Shown piece after piece: positions 34,358 to 46,100 of a DNA stretch of 64,000 nucleotides. The position numbers and the translations under genes are program-made. Positions within the stretch are counted from its first letter, which is position 1. Each line of letters opens with the position of its first letter. The DNA is from Notospermus geniculatus (taxonomy: Eukaryota > Nemertea > Pilidiophora > Heteronemertea > Lineidae). The notes beneath the pieces are model-generated. The model saw nothing but the letters and a program-made list of their open reading frames with translations. It was not told the DNA's origin and did no database searches. The DNA is taken from NCBI GenBank assembly GCA_002633025.1, contig NMRB01000040.1, positions 88,381-152,380 on the forward strand. The letters are read 5' to 3'.

Positions 34358-35470
34358 TCAACCAGTTTTGATCTGTCTTTTCATGAACTGTGAACCAGTC
34401 CAATTTTCCTTTGCAAGTGCCCTCGGACAATCTTTGAACAATTTGTAGCGAACAGCCTCCTTGACAAGCTGAACGGCGTCAGGACACTGATTAAGAAATC
34501 GATCAGCTTCTACATCGTACAGTTCATCTGGAGACATAACACCAAAGCGAATTCGACCAAAGATTTCACTCATGATGCTGGTAGTTTGACGTTCATCGTG
34601 TGAAAGCAACCAGGCCTTTGCAGCCTTGAATATGGTGTATTCATGACAGTAGAAATAGTTGTCCTCCAGGATTTGCATTAGAATGGAATGATCTAAATGA
34701 TTCCAGGTTTTATAATCACCATTGACGAGTTGCTTTCCCAGCCTGACTTGAAGATTGTACAGCGCTGCATCGTAGATTTTTTCATTGTGTCCAAATGACA
34801 ACATTTTGATAACTTGATTCAGAGGAAATGTTTCACTGGCGATAAGATTCTTATACGCTGGTGGTGGAACTTTGGTGTGTCCTTTGAAAAAAGGAGGTGA
34901 ACTGCTCTCATCACTAGTGTCACTGCCACTACTGGAGAAATCATCAAAGGTTAAGATTTTCTTTGACGTACCTGGTGTAGCATCACTATCCTTCTGAACA
35001 CTCACGGCCAAACCTTTTTCAATCTGGACCACACACTCGTCATATAAACCTTTCACATTGTACTTATCTGCGAGGAGGAACAGCGTAAAGACATAGTCTT
35101 TGTTGATGAGTATCTTGCCACTATAAAGATACTTCAGGAATCTTTCAAAAACTTTCACACACTCGTCGTCCTCCTGAAGCACCAATTCCGTTTGTTTACT
35201 TTCAATCCAATCAGAGTTCAGCATACGAGCAAACACGTCACTGGCCGCACTGAGAATAAGTTTATGGGCATAGAATGTATGATCACCAACTTTTAGACAA
35301 ATATCACTCATGGCTGGATTGTTGAACAATGAGGCAGTTGGAGGTAGAGAAACATGGAGGTAATACTTCGATTCTTTAGTTTTACAGTCGACAAGGGTTA
35401 CAACTGGATTCTTCTGCTCAAGAGGATTTCTATGCTTCTTTGGGGGCATTTTAGCTAATCTTCTTTTCAT
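34358..35470 (-). CDS. BTB-BACK protein, BTBD17-like
   Basis: A 370-residue open frame in one exon. Residues about 50-155 form a BTB/POZ domain: MSDICLKVGDHTFYAHKLIL, SAASDVFARML, FERFLKYLYSGKI, LLADKYNVKGLYDEC. A Ser/Asp-rich insert (about 160-200, SSSGSDTSDESSS) separates it from a BACK domain at about 225-330 (HNEKIYDAALYNLQ, EYTIFKAAKAWLLSHDERQ, IRFGVMSPDELYDVE). Such proteins usually act as substrate adaptors of Cullin-3 ubiquitin ligases; no Kelch or C-terminal domain follows. The nearest family I can name is BTBD17, hence no symbol. A splice acceptor (TTTTTCAG) precedes the exon at 35489, and the frame stays open back to it, so an upstream, possibly non-coding, exon is expected. Confidence 0.82.
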   Translation of the reverse strand: MKRRLAKMPPKKHRNPLEQKNPVVTLVDCKTKESKYYLHVSLPPTASLFNNPAMSDICLKVGDHTFYAHKLILSAASDVFARMLNSDWIESKQTELVLQEDDECVKVFERFLKYLYSGKILINKDYVFTLFLLADKYNVKGLYDECVVQIEKGLAVSVQKDSDATPGTSKKILTFDDFSSSGSDTSDESSSPPFFKGHTKVPPPAYKNLIASETFPLNQVIKMLSFGHNEKIYDAALYNLQVRLGKQLVNGDYKTWNHLDHSILMQILEDNYFYCHEYTIFKAAKAWLLSHDERQTTSIMSEIFGRIRFGVMSPDELYDVEADRFLNQCPDAVQLVKEAVRYKLFKDCPRALAKENWTGSQFMKRQIKTG

Positions 35471-37097
35471 TGACTGGTTGGAGAATCCCTGAAAAACAGA
35501 AAATTCACATGAGTTCAGAGGTTATTCAGCCAATATTTTGTACAGTCAATAACAGAAATAGTCAACATACGGTAAAGTGTGCATTGAACAAAGTGAATTT
35601 TTAAACCATGATGGCCCTATAGTATTACATGTATATCATCATCATGTCCCAAAAATTTCCCCAACTCCAAGTTACTAAATCACTGATCAAACATTTTTGT
35701 TCATTCATCATGTGATTTGTGACATGAAACTAGAAGTTTTCAGTTCAGAGTTTGACAGCAAACCCATTTGGACATTCCACTCAGTCTTACAAGATGCAAG
35801 ATGAATGATCAGAGTAAAAAAATTCCCACCCATCCTCAGCAGTGCCTTCCCAACACGGAAAATCAAGGAAGTCTGTTGACGTCAACGAATTAACAACTCG
35901 AGCAGCATTCACTGATTCAGAACACTTCTATGTTCTATGCCAAATTTGAATCAGTCATTTTTTTGAATGAAACTGAATATCCATCAGGCATCAGTCCCCA
36001 ATTTATACACACACATTAATAACACGTGATTTATGAATACCACAATATCAAGGCTACTGCCTCGGGCAACCATGCGCCAAGGGGTATATTTGTAACCAGT
36101 ACAAAACAAGGAGTTGAAATGTGAGAAGTGCAATTGTTCAACCAACATCCAGCTTTGCCTAAAGATCATTCAGTTATGGTATAAATGGTTGCTTCTACTG
36201 GTTCATGAGGGATAGAACCCGCCAGGGACTAGGCCTACAGCATTCATACAATAATGTAGTGAACAATCGATGCTGGCAACTAAACTCATTGTTAATATGT
36301 GCCATTGTAATAGCATTGAAGGCAACAAAGCCTCATTATGATATATCATGTGTATTATCAGCGGGTCATTAGGTTTGTAAGCAGTGCATAAAAACACTGG
36401 AATGTACCGGATTGGGCCAGAACGGAGCAAAATCGGGGATTGATGTGAGAGTTTGTATAATTAGGCCTATAGCTTTTAAAATTTCATAATACCAAAATAG
36501 ATCCTTTCTTATCAATTTTTGATAATACACCAGCAGGAGTTGAGTAGTGGTAGAGGTGGGAACTGGGCTAGACCTTTATTACAATATTTTTGGATGTAAA
36601 TTGACGTGACTCTGACAGATAACGCTATAAACTTCTTGTGAATTGTTTATTTTGACATCTAAGGGATTATCGTATCCAAACTGTTACGCTAAGCTTTGAT
36701 TTGCCTCTGTTTTTGGAAATTACAGTTTGAAACAGTAAATTTCCTCAGGAGTTTCAGCTCATTCGCTGGCGAGACTCGGCATCACTTACGTCATTGACGT
36801 CGTGCGCAATAACAATACCGATGACGGCGTCGGAACATGGCCATCTCGGTCAGTTGTGTAAACTTTGCAAAAACATTCCCGTTTTTCAGTGGCTGTATCC
36901 GTGAACAGTAAAGTTCACTGATATGAAATTCCATGCTATTTATCATGCTAAGTTTATTCAGGATCATTAACGTGTGCGCAATTCAGCCGGTCACGGGACA
37001 TGTGAAGAAAAAATCTATGCACTATGACAAGGTCGTGTAAAAAATCGGCCAAACATCAGGGTTCAAAGTTCATGACCATTTGGTCTAAAATGCGGTT

Positions 37098-37875
37098 GTA
37101 CTAAAAGCCGACAACCCAGCCAATCGCCGACAACCGCCGACAACCCCAATAAAACCGCCGACAACCGAGCTATTCTCACTTGTATTTCAGATTTTTACAT
37201 ATTCTACATGTTTTCTAACATAAACGAACTCAATTTGTCTACTTTATTCACAGATTGCCCCAAAGTTTGTTGATGTGTTAGCGCCGACAACCCAACTCTG
37301 CACCTTACTGGCGGCAGCCATCTTGAGATGGCCGTGGCATGATAGGCGTCGGTCTAAAACAGAGACTGGGATCGTCCCGCAAGGTGGGAGACCGGCGGAG
37401 TCTGCCGCAGACTCTGAACAAAGTCTAATCGAAGTGTTCCGCCCCAAGATAAAACATAATTTAAAACACAATAATATAAAACATAAAAGCTGTCCATATG
37501 ATAGCCATTTCAAATGCATTCCACCATTTCTAACGAACTACAAATTCATATATTATCCATTGCAGTACAGACAGATGAACTACCTCACAAAATGCATTCC
37601 ACCATTTCTTACGACCCACGATGCTGCCAGCTCAAGATGGCCACCGCCAGTAGGCCTACAGTGCTGAGTTGGGTTGTCGGCACTTAAACATTTAACAAAC
37701 TGTGGCAATCTGTGAATAAAGTAGACAAATTGAGTACGTTTATGTTAGAAAACATGTAGAATATGTAAAAATCTGAAATACAAGTGAGAATAGCTCGGTT
37801 GTCGGCGGTTTTATTGGGGTTGTCGGCGGTTGACGACGGTTGTCGGCGATTGGCTGGGTTGTCGGCTTTTAGTAC
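37098..37875. mobile_element. Non-autonomous DNA transposon, termini CTAAAAGCCGACAACC
   Basis: Inverted arms of about 200 bases: CTAAAAGCCGACAACCCAGC at the left matches GCTGGGTTGTCGGCTTTTAG at the right, with TA on each outer side. CGCCGACAACC is reiterated three or four times in each arm. The central 350 bases are unique. Open frames inside are arm sequence. The TA flank suggests a Tc1/mariner-type insertion. Confidence 0.85.
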
Positions 37876-38861
37876 GACCCTTCTTATGCTTTAATTACGG
37901 TAGGCCCTAGCCATGCTAGCTAGGCCTATGCAGGTCCCTGACCCCCTGTGACTGTTCGGTTGAGTAGGCCTACGGTACAGCAGTTGTGGTAGAGCAACAA
38001 AGGGTTACTTGATATTTACGGATATTTACGGATCAACAGGTGACATTAACAGCAAATAATGATGTGATCTTTTAGAGCTTTTGTGTTGTTGTTCTGTCGA
38101 TTTTATGGTACTTGCTGTGTACACCCACCACGATTGCTGAGCCTGCCCTCCCCATCCTGCCCCTGGCCCTGGGTCTAAAAAGGCTTCAAACTATCAACTC
38201 ATTGCTTCCAAAACGTATTGAACACCATAAAAACGTTTATCTAAAGATAATCTTTAAAGTTGCGAGGAAATGAACACAGGGAAATGCACTTACTACGCGA
38301 GATCTTTAGAAATTAGAGACGAGATAGGAGAAAGAAGCCCCGTTTCTCTGTAATCAATTCGTGACCAGCTACACAACTTGAGTACCACATCAGGCAAATA
38401 CAGGCAGCAGACGATAGGTGGCAGCAGCTGACGGTGGTGATCGAGGCCAAAAAGGTTCAATCTGACTGCTAAAAAACAAAACGTTGTTTCATCATATTGA
38501 TTTAAATTATGTCACTTTAATGTGCAGAACATGTTTAAGTTAACCATTTATTCGATTTCCTAATGTGAATGATAGTCACTCACAGAACACGTCACAGTCA
38601 TCATCATGGGACATGACACAGCCACTGCACTGGAACTGTGTGTGGGCCTACTGTGACAGCACAGAGTGACTGACACTCACACTGACACTGTCACTAACTG
38701 ACAGCCAGGTCCAGGTCAAGGTTGTTTTGGTTATGAAACTACTGCACTGCCATCCCCAAAAAATTCTTTCACACATTCGACATTGGCCCTCATACCGGTA
38801 ACATTCCTGCCAAATTTCAAGTGTTTGTGACAGTTATTTCTGCAAATTCTGGCAAAACTTA

Positions 38862-39450
38862 GGCCTATAGATAAACGTCATTGATTGCGGACCATCTCGG
38901 GTGAAAACTGACAACACCAAATGACACCTCTATTTCGAAACTTATTTGTAAAGAAACCGCTTTTATTTTTCATGCATCTGGGAGAAGATATTCCCTATTT
39001 TACTACAGTAACGAAATTCTAGAGAAAATCTGCTTTCGAGTCAGTAAAATAGACGAGTTTTGCCACCTGAAACAACTCCCCATGTGTGAAATTCGGCCGT
39101 GACTTTCCACAGCGAGTGACGTCATGACGTCACGTCACAAAGTGAGCGTAGTGTCGGCCTGTACATCCAGGCATGCCAATGCAACGTCATGGGGGACGTC
39201 ATGATGATTCCACGTTTTTATGTAAACATAGAAGTGCAAATTTTTCGTTTCCACGGCAGTCACGCAAAGACACAGCCAGGTATAGATAAAAACTAACATC
39301 CACTTTGATCTAGAAGCGCTGGGTAACACACTGATGTGCTTTGTTAAGGTATCCCGCCAGAAATAAATTCAGGGCGGCCCGTTAAAAAGAGGTTACCCTG
39401 TTCAAGTCATGTAAACATGGTCCGCAATCAACGCCATCGATCTATAGCCT
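38862..39450. mobile_element. Non-autonomous element with GATTGCGGACCAT inverted ends
   Basis: Left AGGCCTATAGATAAACGTCA...GATTGCGGACCAT is inverted at the right (ATGGTCCGCAATCAACG...CTATAGCCT). About 589 bases, no gene. It carries tandem TGACGTCA sites and ends about 80 bases before the acceptor preceding the DNAJC4 start codon. Confidence 0.7.
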
Positions 39451-39576
39451 AATGCACTTTATCCCATTTGTTTTTACCCTCAGCGCCAACTTTCGAAAGG
39501 GGCCTATTCGTCTTAATCTTTTTTTCAGGTGTTGACCCATTGCCAGTGTGGCTAGAAAAAAAGGAGGGATGCCACG

Positions 39577-41512
39577 ATGATGTTGAAAGAGCTGGCAAAT
39601 TTCATAATTTGCCGGCCATGCTTATTGCAGAGGCAAATCTGTCAGACACAGTGTTTCTCTCATAGGTAATATTAGGCTGTTTCATTTTGCATTCAGTGAG
39701 GGTCAGTGTCATCTTCTTGGCCTACGTAGGTTAGCAGTGTATGGTGATACAGGAACTCAACATCAGGAAGTGACTAAGAAAGATACAAACTACTTTTTCA
39801 TATTTTCTTTTTCATATTATTCCAGGAAGAATCATGTCAATGTCAAAAGGTCTAACAACACACATTATGATGTCCTTGGTGTTAAGAATGATGCTTCCTC
39901 TGAAGAAATACGAAATGCCTTTGTGAGGCTTTCGAAAGTGGTGGGTGTTCTTGAATGGATCTTCTGCTCTCATTTTGTGTTGACTACATCCCATCCTCAC
40001 CTTCTTCGTGTTCAACTTCATGAAAATGACAGACAAACAACTTGGACTTTGAAATGTTGATGTAGTATTTTCTAAAGTTAATTTTTCATTTGATATGAGA
40101 TGCATGTGTACATGTAATAATAAATATTGTCTGATGTGATTTCCCAATCTGAAATAAGTCATTTACTGAAAGTCTTTCTTCCAGCACCACCCAGATAAAA
40201 CAGACCATGATGATACATCCAGTTTCCTCAGAATCCACAATGCATACAGAGTCTTAAGTAAAGCCACTAGTAGACGGGAATATGATTTTTCACTGAATGA
40301 GGCTCTCCGTAGACGACTTATGATGCAGTCCATGATGAATAGTCATCATCATGGCAGTCAACCTACCCCAGGGAGTGGCTTTACTGATAGGTAGATACTA
40401 GTCCTTTAAGTTAATTTGATTTCAAAGATATTATGGCACACATTCTCTGGCTACCATTATTTCCCATTAACTGTTTTTCTTTCAGTTCCTCAGAGGCTGA
40501 CCCTCAAGTTTTCTGGGATCCATCCCTTTACAGCATGCGAGATAAAAGTAAAGACAATCCACATGCTCCGTATTATGGCTATGGTGGCATTTCACGAATG
40601 TCCAACAGCTACATTGTACTTGGTTGTTGCCTGATCATAATATTTGGGGCTGCTGTACATATTTTGGTGATCAAGTGAGTAACATTTCTGGCCACTTTCA
40701 TTTTCAGTTTGAATTGTGCTACATGTATTCGCATGAACACTCAAGTGATTGGAATTGGCGTAAATATAAAATATGATGTGCATTAAAACTTGTTATATAG
40801 GAGACAGCAGCTGGTAAAAACGCTTATTACTTTTTGCCATTTATCAACTTGCATATGTTTTTAGTCCTCGGTGTCTTGGCTGCCTTCTTCACTCCTTACT
40901 GAGGACATCGGTTTGATCTGCTGATAATGATTTCTGTGACAATGCAGACATAGTGTAAATGTAGTATATTAATTTATGTAAATCCTAGGCTGATGCTGTG
41001 AACTGGAAATACATTCCTCTCTTGCAGTACGTCCAGTCGGAGAACAAGAAAAAAATTAGATGAACGGGATAAGTATCTACATGGCATGTACAAAGAATCA
41101 AAGCAGAAGGCAAGGTAGGTTGTGGCACTACACATTTCTTTGCCGTGTTATATGCAGTCCCATTCGTGAGGTGGCATGACTGGAATCTAAGTCTCCCTTG
41201 AATCTTAGTCCAGTTTTATTGTTAAAAAGAGGGATTAGAATATGTGGCTATAGAAACCAAAGTAGTGGACTTGTGTACCTCTTGTGTACCTCTGACTTCC
41301 ATTCCTGCATGTAGAATGACCACTACTTTCAAAGTTGGTGGCAGAAATTCATTACAATAACAGTGCAGCCACCTGCAAAATGGCAATATATCTGACCGGA
41401 ATCAGCATTATTTGTTCTCTTTTCCAGAGACCATGGCAATGCACTTCAGCTACAACTATTGACAACCCGTGTTGCACAGAAAAAATCATTAGGTGCTGCT
41501 AATAAAGATTGA
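39577..41512 (+). CDS. DNAJC4: DNAJC4-like J-domain membrane protein
   Basis: A J-domain co-chaperone that would stimulate Hsp70 at a membrane, probably mitochondrial or ER; its substrate is unknown. Six exons in frame: 39577-39665, 39826-39940, 40185-40390, 40486-40674, 41028-41114, 41428-41512, giving 256 residues. The start is the first of two adjacent ATGs; a TAG lies in frame upstream. The N-terminal 40 residues are Cys- and Arg-containing and could be a targeting sequence. J domain at about 42-105: THYDVLGVKNDASSEEIRNA, the HPD motif at 70-72 (VHHPDK), AYRVLSKATSRREYD. Then QVFWDPSLYSMR, one membrane segment at about 178-197 (YIVLGCCLIIIFGAAVHILV) and a basic tail. The order J domain, short linker, single membrane segment and Arg-rich tail matches vertebrate DNAJC4. 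Confidence 0.9.
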
Positions 41513-41804
41513 TGGGTCGAAGGATTTGGATGTGATGGAGAGTGATTCAAGTGGTTAACAGGGTGATGTGTGAAGATCTAACAATATGGCTCTGGGAAAT
41601 ATTGTATCTGGAACAGTTGCTGTGGTAGTCCCATGAAGAATCTCCGGCCTGGTCTTTCACATGTAATTGAATTTAATCATACTTAATGACACGATATCAG
41701 TAACCAGACAGTGGTTCTGAAGGGGTATTCATCCTCCACGATGTGTATTTTACCATGACGAGTGTGATTTTTATCTGTAGTATATATTGTACATACGCGT
41801 GTGA

Positions 41805-41810
41805 AATAAA
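41805..41810 (+). terminator. Poly(A) signal of DNAJC4
   Basis: AATAAA about 290 bases past the stop codon, followed by T/G-rich sequence. Confidence 0.65.
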
Positions 41811-42048
41811 GTTTTATTCATTAAGATTAATACATGTAGATTTCTGTTATATTCATTTGGAATTTCAGAGCAGTGTGTTTGTTGGGTTTATTGCCTTGCA
41901 TTGAGACCCGAAGTTCTTATGGTATATTATCGTATATTCTTATCATCTCTTTAAAGGTGTCACTGATGGTGTACAATGCTGTATCACCACCTGTTTTGCC
42001 ATGATTGATCACTTGGTTTAGAAATGTCTTCTTTCCATACGGTGTCTC

Positions 42049-42250
42049 GCCATTTCGCCTACAACCATTTCGCCTACAGCCATTTCGCCCACCATCATTT
42101 CGCCTACTGCCATTTTGCCTACAACCATTTCGCCTACAGCCATTTCGCCTATTCGGCATTTTGCCTACTAGCCATTTCGCCTACTAACCAATTCGCCTAA
42201 TCGCCATTTCGCCTACTAGCTATTTCGCCTACTAGCCATTTTGCCTACTT
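42049..42250. repeat. Tandem repeat of CCATTTCGCCTAC-like units
   Basis: About twelve diverged units of 15-18 bases (CATTTCGCCTACAAC, CATTTCGCCTACTAG and variants). The small open frames on both strands are Arg/Asn- or Phe/Arg-repeat translations of it, not genes. Confidence 0.85.
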
Positions 42251-42512
42251 TCAATGACTCAGTGCCAGCTGTTTTGTTTGAACTGGAAGGAAAACTTTGT
42301 GGCAAAAGCAGGATTTCCAGATTGATATTGGTTAATTTGTTTACTGGATTATGGAGTACAGTAATTAAGTATGTACCTGTGCACAAAAACAGAATCAATA
42401 CCAAACTACAGTGTAATTAAGCAAGCAGCCTGTCAAGGACTCTAGTGTCTATTAAGGGCCAATTTCACAAAGGGTGTTTAAGACTCAGACACGTGTTAAC
42501 TTCGTCNGTATT

Positions 42513-42776
42513 AAAGGCGTGATCGCAGTTTTTGTGTTTTGGCTTTCGGCCCCCTGGTGGCAAAGTGGAGAATCGGATTTGGCCGATTCTTTCACGCGAC
42601 ACACCTTTGGCCCGTGATACATCCCTCCACCAAATATGAATCCAAAATCTTCAGTCGTTCTTAAGTTATAGAGCGGAAGGGACTAGTAGCGGCGAGCGGC
42701 GAGCGGCGAGCGGCGAGCGGCATAGGCGCACGGACGGCCGGTATTTTCAAGTCCCCCTCCGAGGGCTCCGGGGGAC
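42513..42776. repeat. Interspersed repeat fragment with GGCGAGC tandem
   Basis: Resembles the 9147 repeat family in its layout (a 'TTTTTGTGTTTTGGCTTTCGG' type line, a CCCCCTGGTGG core at 42550-42560, then a short GC-rich tandem GGCGAGC x4 at about 42690-42722). The sequence differs, so it is a related or analogous family. An N at 42506 adjoins it. Confidence 0.5.
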
Positions 42777-43182
42777 AATAAAGTTCGTCAAATTACTGAT
42801 AACAGCTCCTGCGGGAAATATACAGTAGATAAACAAGTGCCTGGAATGTGTGCTTGGTAAACACGAACAAAGTGTGAATTTGGAGGTTTTTCACATGCGA
42901 GGATCAAATTCTATGGATCACTCTATTTACAAAGATTAACAAAGGTAAACAAAATATATAGGCCTGGGAAACACATAGGCCTATAAAAAGTTTAGTTAGT
43001 TTGAAACTTTTGAATTCATCTATGATAATACTTGTATCAAACTGGAAGGGAATTACTAGAAATCTTCAAGACGTACGAATTTGTACTAAATAGTTCTTAA
43101 AAGTGAAGAAACTGATCACAAAACATCCCCAGTTCACTAAGCAGACGACAAACATTCCTGCCTACCACATGGCACTACTTAC

Positions 43183-46100
43183 AGGTGAGGCAAGTAGTCC
43201 CAAAGCAGATCGCCACAGAAGAGTTGCACCACAGAGATCAATTAAAGTGCCATCATAGAGGACATTGTCTTCATCACCAATCTGAAAACAACAAGTCATT
43301 CATCAATCTTTTACTCAATGAGTTAACCCTTCCACTGCCAGGTGAGGATTTCACTGAAATGACTGTTAATAAACCTGCCAACTCCTTAACCTTATTGGAA
43401 ACACTGCCACATAGGTATTCATTGGAAAGGACTCTCTGAGAGCTTTCCAATGGATACCTATATGGTGGGCTTCAAGGTGACATTCAAGCTTTTTTCCATA
43501 TTTTCATGTTCAAAAAAATTTGACTGTGGCAGTGAAAGGGTTAAGAAGTCAAGAGCAAGAGTGAGCCAGACAGGAGTGATGTATTCTCATCATGTGCACC
43601 GTATCACCGTAGTATAATTATCCACATGACTAGGGTAAATAAATCAGGGGGATGGGATTTGTACTCCTCTTGACGTTACTAATGGCCGAGCAGTGGCATT
43701 ATATTATCGGTGTTATTGGTGTGTGGTGGCTGTTTAATTCAGAGGGGTCCTGACCACCAGGCACGTTTCTGCACTTCACTGGTGGTCCTTGAAGGGTTAA
43801 TAGTAACATTGCCTCAGCAAGTAACCAAGCATGCAATGAAATTCATTGACACCTATTAATCATTGATGAGTGCCCGCAGGTCACTGGCCCAACACCAGAT
43901 GAGAAAGACCGGCTATAGCCATTTTAGACTAATCATTGCCCGGGCAAGTCGTGAACAATCTAGGATGCTGGACGTTAACCTAATAGAACCACCTATTTTT
44001 TGCACTTTCCATCTGTAACCTTACACTGCCCTGAACCACTACAAAATCCCACTGACACTATGTTGAATAGAAAGATGTATAATGAGTCAAAGTGGCTTAA
44101 GGCGGTATCGGCGTCTGGCGGTTTGTGGCGCTCCCGGCAGTAATTGATGATTTTGATTTCTACATTAAATGTGATGGGGGTTTTTGTCAAAAAGTGGGCA
44201 TGGTCTTCTTTGTGGCTCATTGGCAGGGCGGTTTAGGGTGGCGTGGGCTCTATTGGGTTAAGGTGGCCTTTTGTGTTGAACATGTAGGGATCAAGAATGG
44301 ATGGACACCTTTGAAATGAGTTTCAGCGGATGTCCCACATAAGTTGTCCTTAAGGATACAGAATGTATTGTTCCCTTGAGAGTGATGGTGTCACAGTCAC
44401 AGTGAACATCATTACGAGTCTCCTCTACGAGACGAACCCTTATAATGCCTTGCAGCAGCTGCAGCTTTCAGAGATCCAGATGTCACTTCAGAATCATACT
44501 ATCATGTGTGGTGGTCTGGGAAACCTGTCGGATGTTGCCGAATGATCAACAAGGGCATTGATCTGCTACATGTTACGTAGTACATGTACATTTCAGCTAT
44601 TGAAATGTGCAGGTTCACCGAGACCATTAACACTTTCCTCAAATGTGACACCAACCGGGTTTTCCTAGACTGCCTCACAAATGAGGTAATACGGTGGAAA
44701 AATGTCTCACCAAATTGCTCTTTTTAGGAGCAGAACGAGATTCCCTGAGTGTATAAACACCACCTCCAACTGACACCTCTCTCCATACTCCAGCCTTTGA
44801 CTGTTCGGTGAACCCTCCCACTGGATGCACTATCAATATACCATTAGTCGTGAGGCCATCAATCTCACTATCCTTGTTGTACCACTTGGTGGCTTTTTCC
44901 TGAAAAAACAAACGTCGGTAATGAGACTGAGACATCAATATTCATTTTGTTCGGAAATGTCATCCATAAAATGTAAGAAAATTACACAATGTCAAAAAAT
45001 TTGTTCAGTTGCCAGAATCGTAATTCTGAATGTTCTTATTAAGCAAACTACACAAGGAAAACTATTTCAAGGAATATCAAAGCCATATCAGCTGCATTTA
45101 CAATTGCGCATTGTGTCAAGTGAGTGCAGGACAATTTATGTGCTTTACAAAATGGACTAACAACATATTTCCCAGGTGAAATATTTCATGAACAAACTCT
45201 TGTATATTCGTGAAAAGTCATTGAACTAGATTTTCGTGATCATTAGTATTCAGGTAGCAGTATGTTTAGCCACTGCAGGATCAATACGATCATTTTATTT
45301 AAATCAGGACTATAATAGAAACATTTGTGCCAAAATACATGCTATTCTGCAGATCTTCGCCCCCCATAATGAAATTATCAATTGAGTTTAATGCATGTTG
45401 GCGATTAGGATGCAGGGCTGGCCAACAAAAACACTGGCAGGTCCTTTCAGATAAGTCAGAAAGATTATGTAAATAGCCACAGAACTGCTATTAAACGATG
45501 CCAGGATATTCATGGCAGATCCTGAACTACAGTTCCAGATTGATTGCCTGTGGTCCAGAATAATGGCCTCTGCTGGGTGTGCACATGGTACATGCAAGTT
45601 CACTTCACTGAACATCATGCAATATAAAGTCCACAGTTGTCCCATGTCAATATTGGCCACGTCAGTGAAGTGTAAGAAGTAGATGTGCTGGTTTTCTAAT
45701 TGAGGTTGCCATCAAGAAATAGGGATTCGGACAACGTATAAGCAGAGGAATATTCTAAATGTGACCCTCCACGCCAAAACCAGTCGCATGTCACTCAGAA
45801 GGTGAGCCTCAACGAACTAAGATGACACCAGGAGAGAATGGAAGAAATAGATTATTTCAGATTTCATAACAGACAGACTACAGTGGAACCTCCCTTAACG
45901 GACACCTCTACCAGGAGGACACCTCTCTATTGAGGACACCAACGTTCAGTCCCAAATTGACCATTTCTATTCATTTTAACCTCTGTATTCAGGACACCTC
46001 TCAGTTAAGGACAGCATTTGTCAGTCCCAGAGGTGTCCTTAATAGAGAGGTTCCACTGTACATGACAAACATTTGTGTGGCTGTCTAGGAAAACCTGGCG

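Larger units (their letters stand above)
35489..39576. other. Divergent interval between the BTB-BACK and DNAJC4 genes
   Basis: No coding exon recognised. It must hold the 5' exon and promoter of the BTB-BACK gene (minus) and the DNAJC4 promoter and 5'UTR (plus; a TTTTTTTCAG acceptor lies at about 39529). Large parts are transposon: 37098-37875 and 38862-39450. Confidence 0.55.

Noticed and set aside
37244-37667. Overlapping open frames of 91 and 130 residues
   Set aside because: They lie inside the 37098-37875 transposon; the element lacks any transposase motif.
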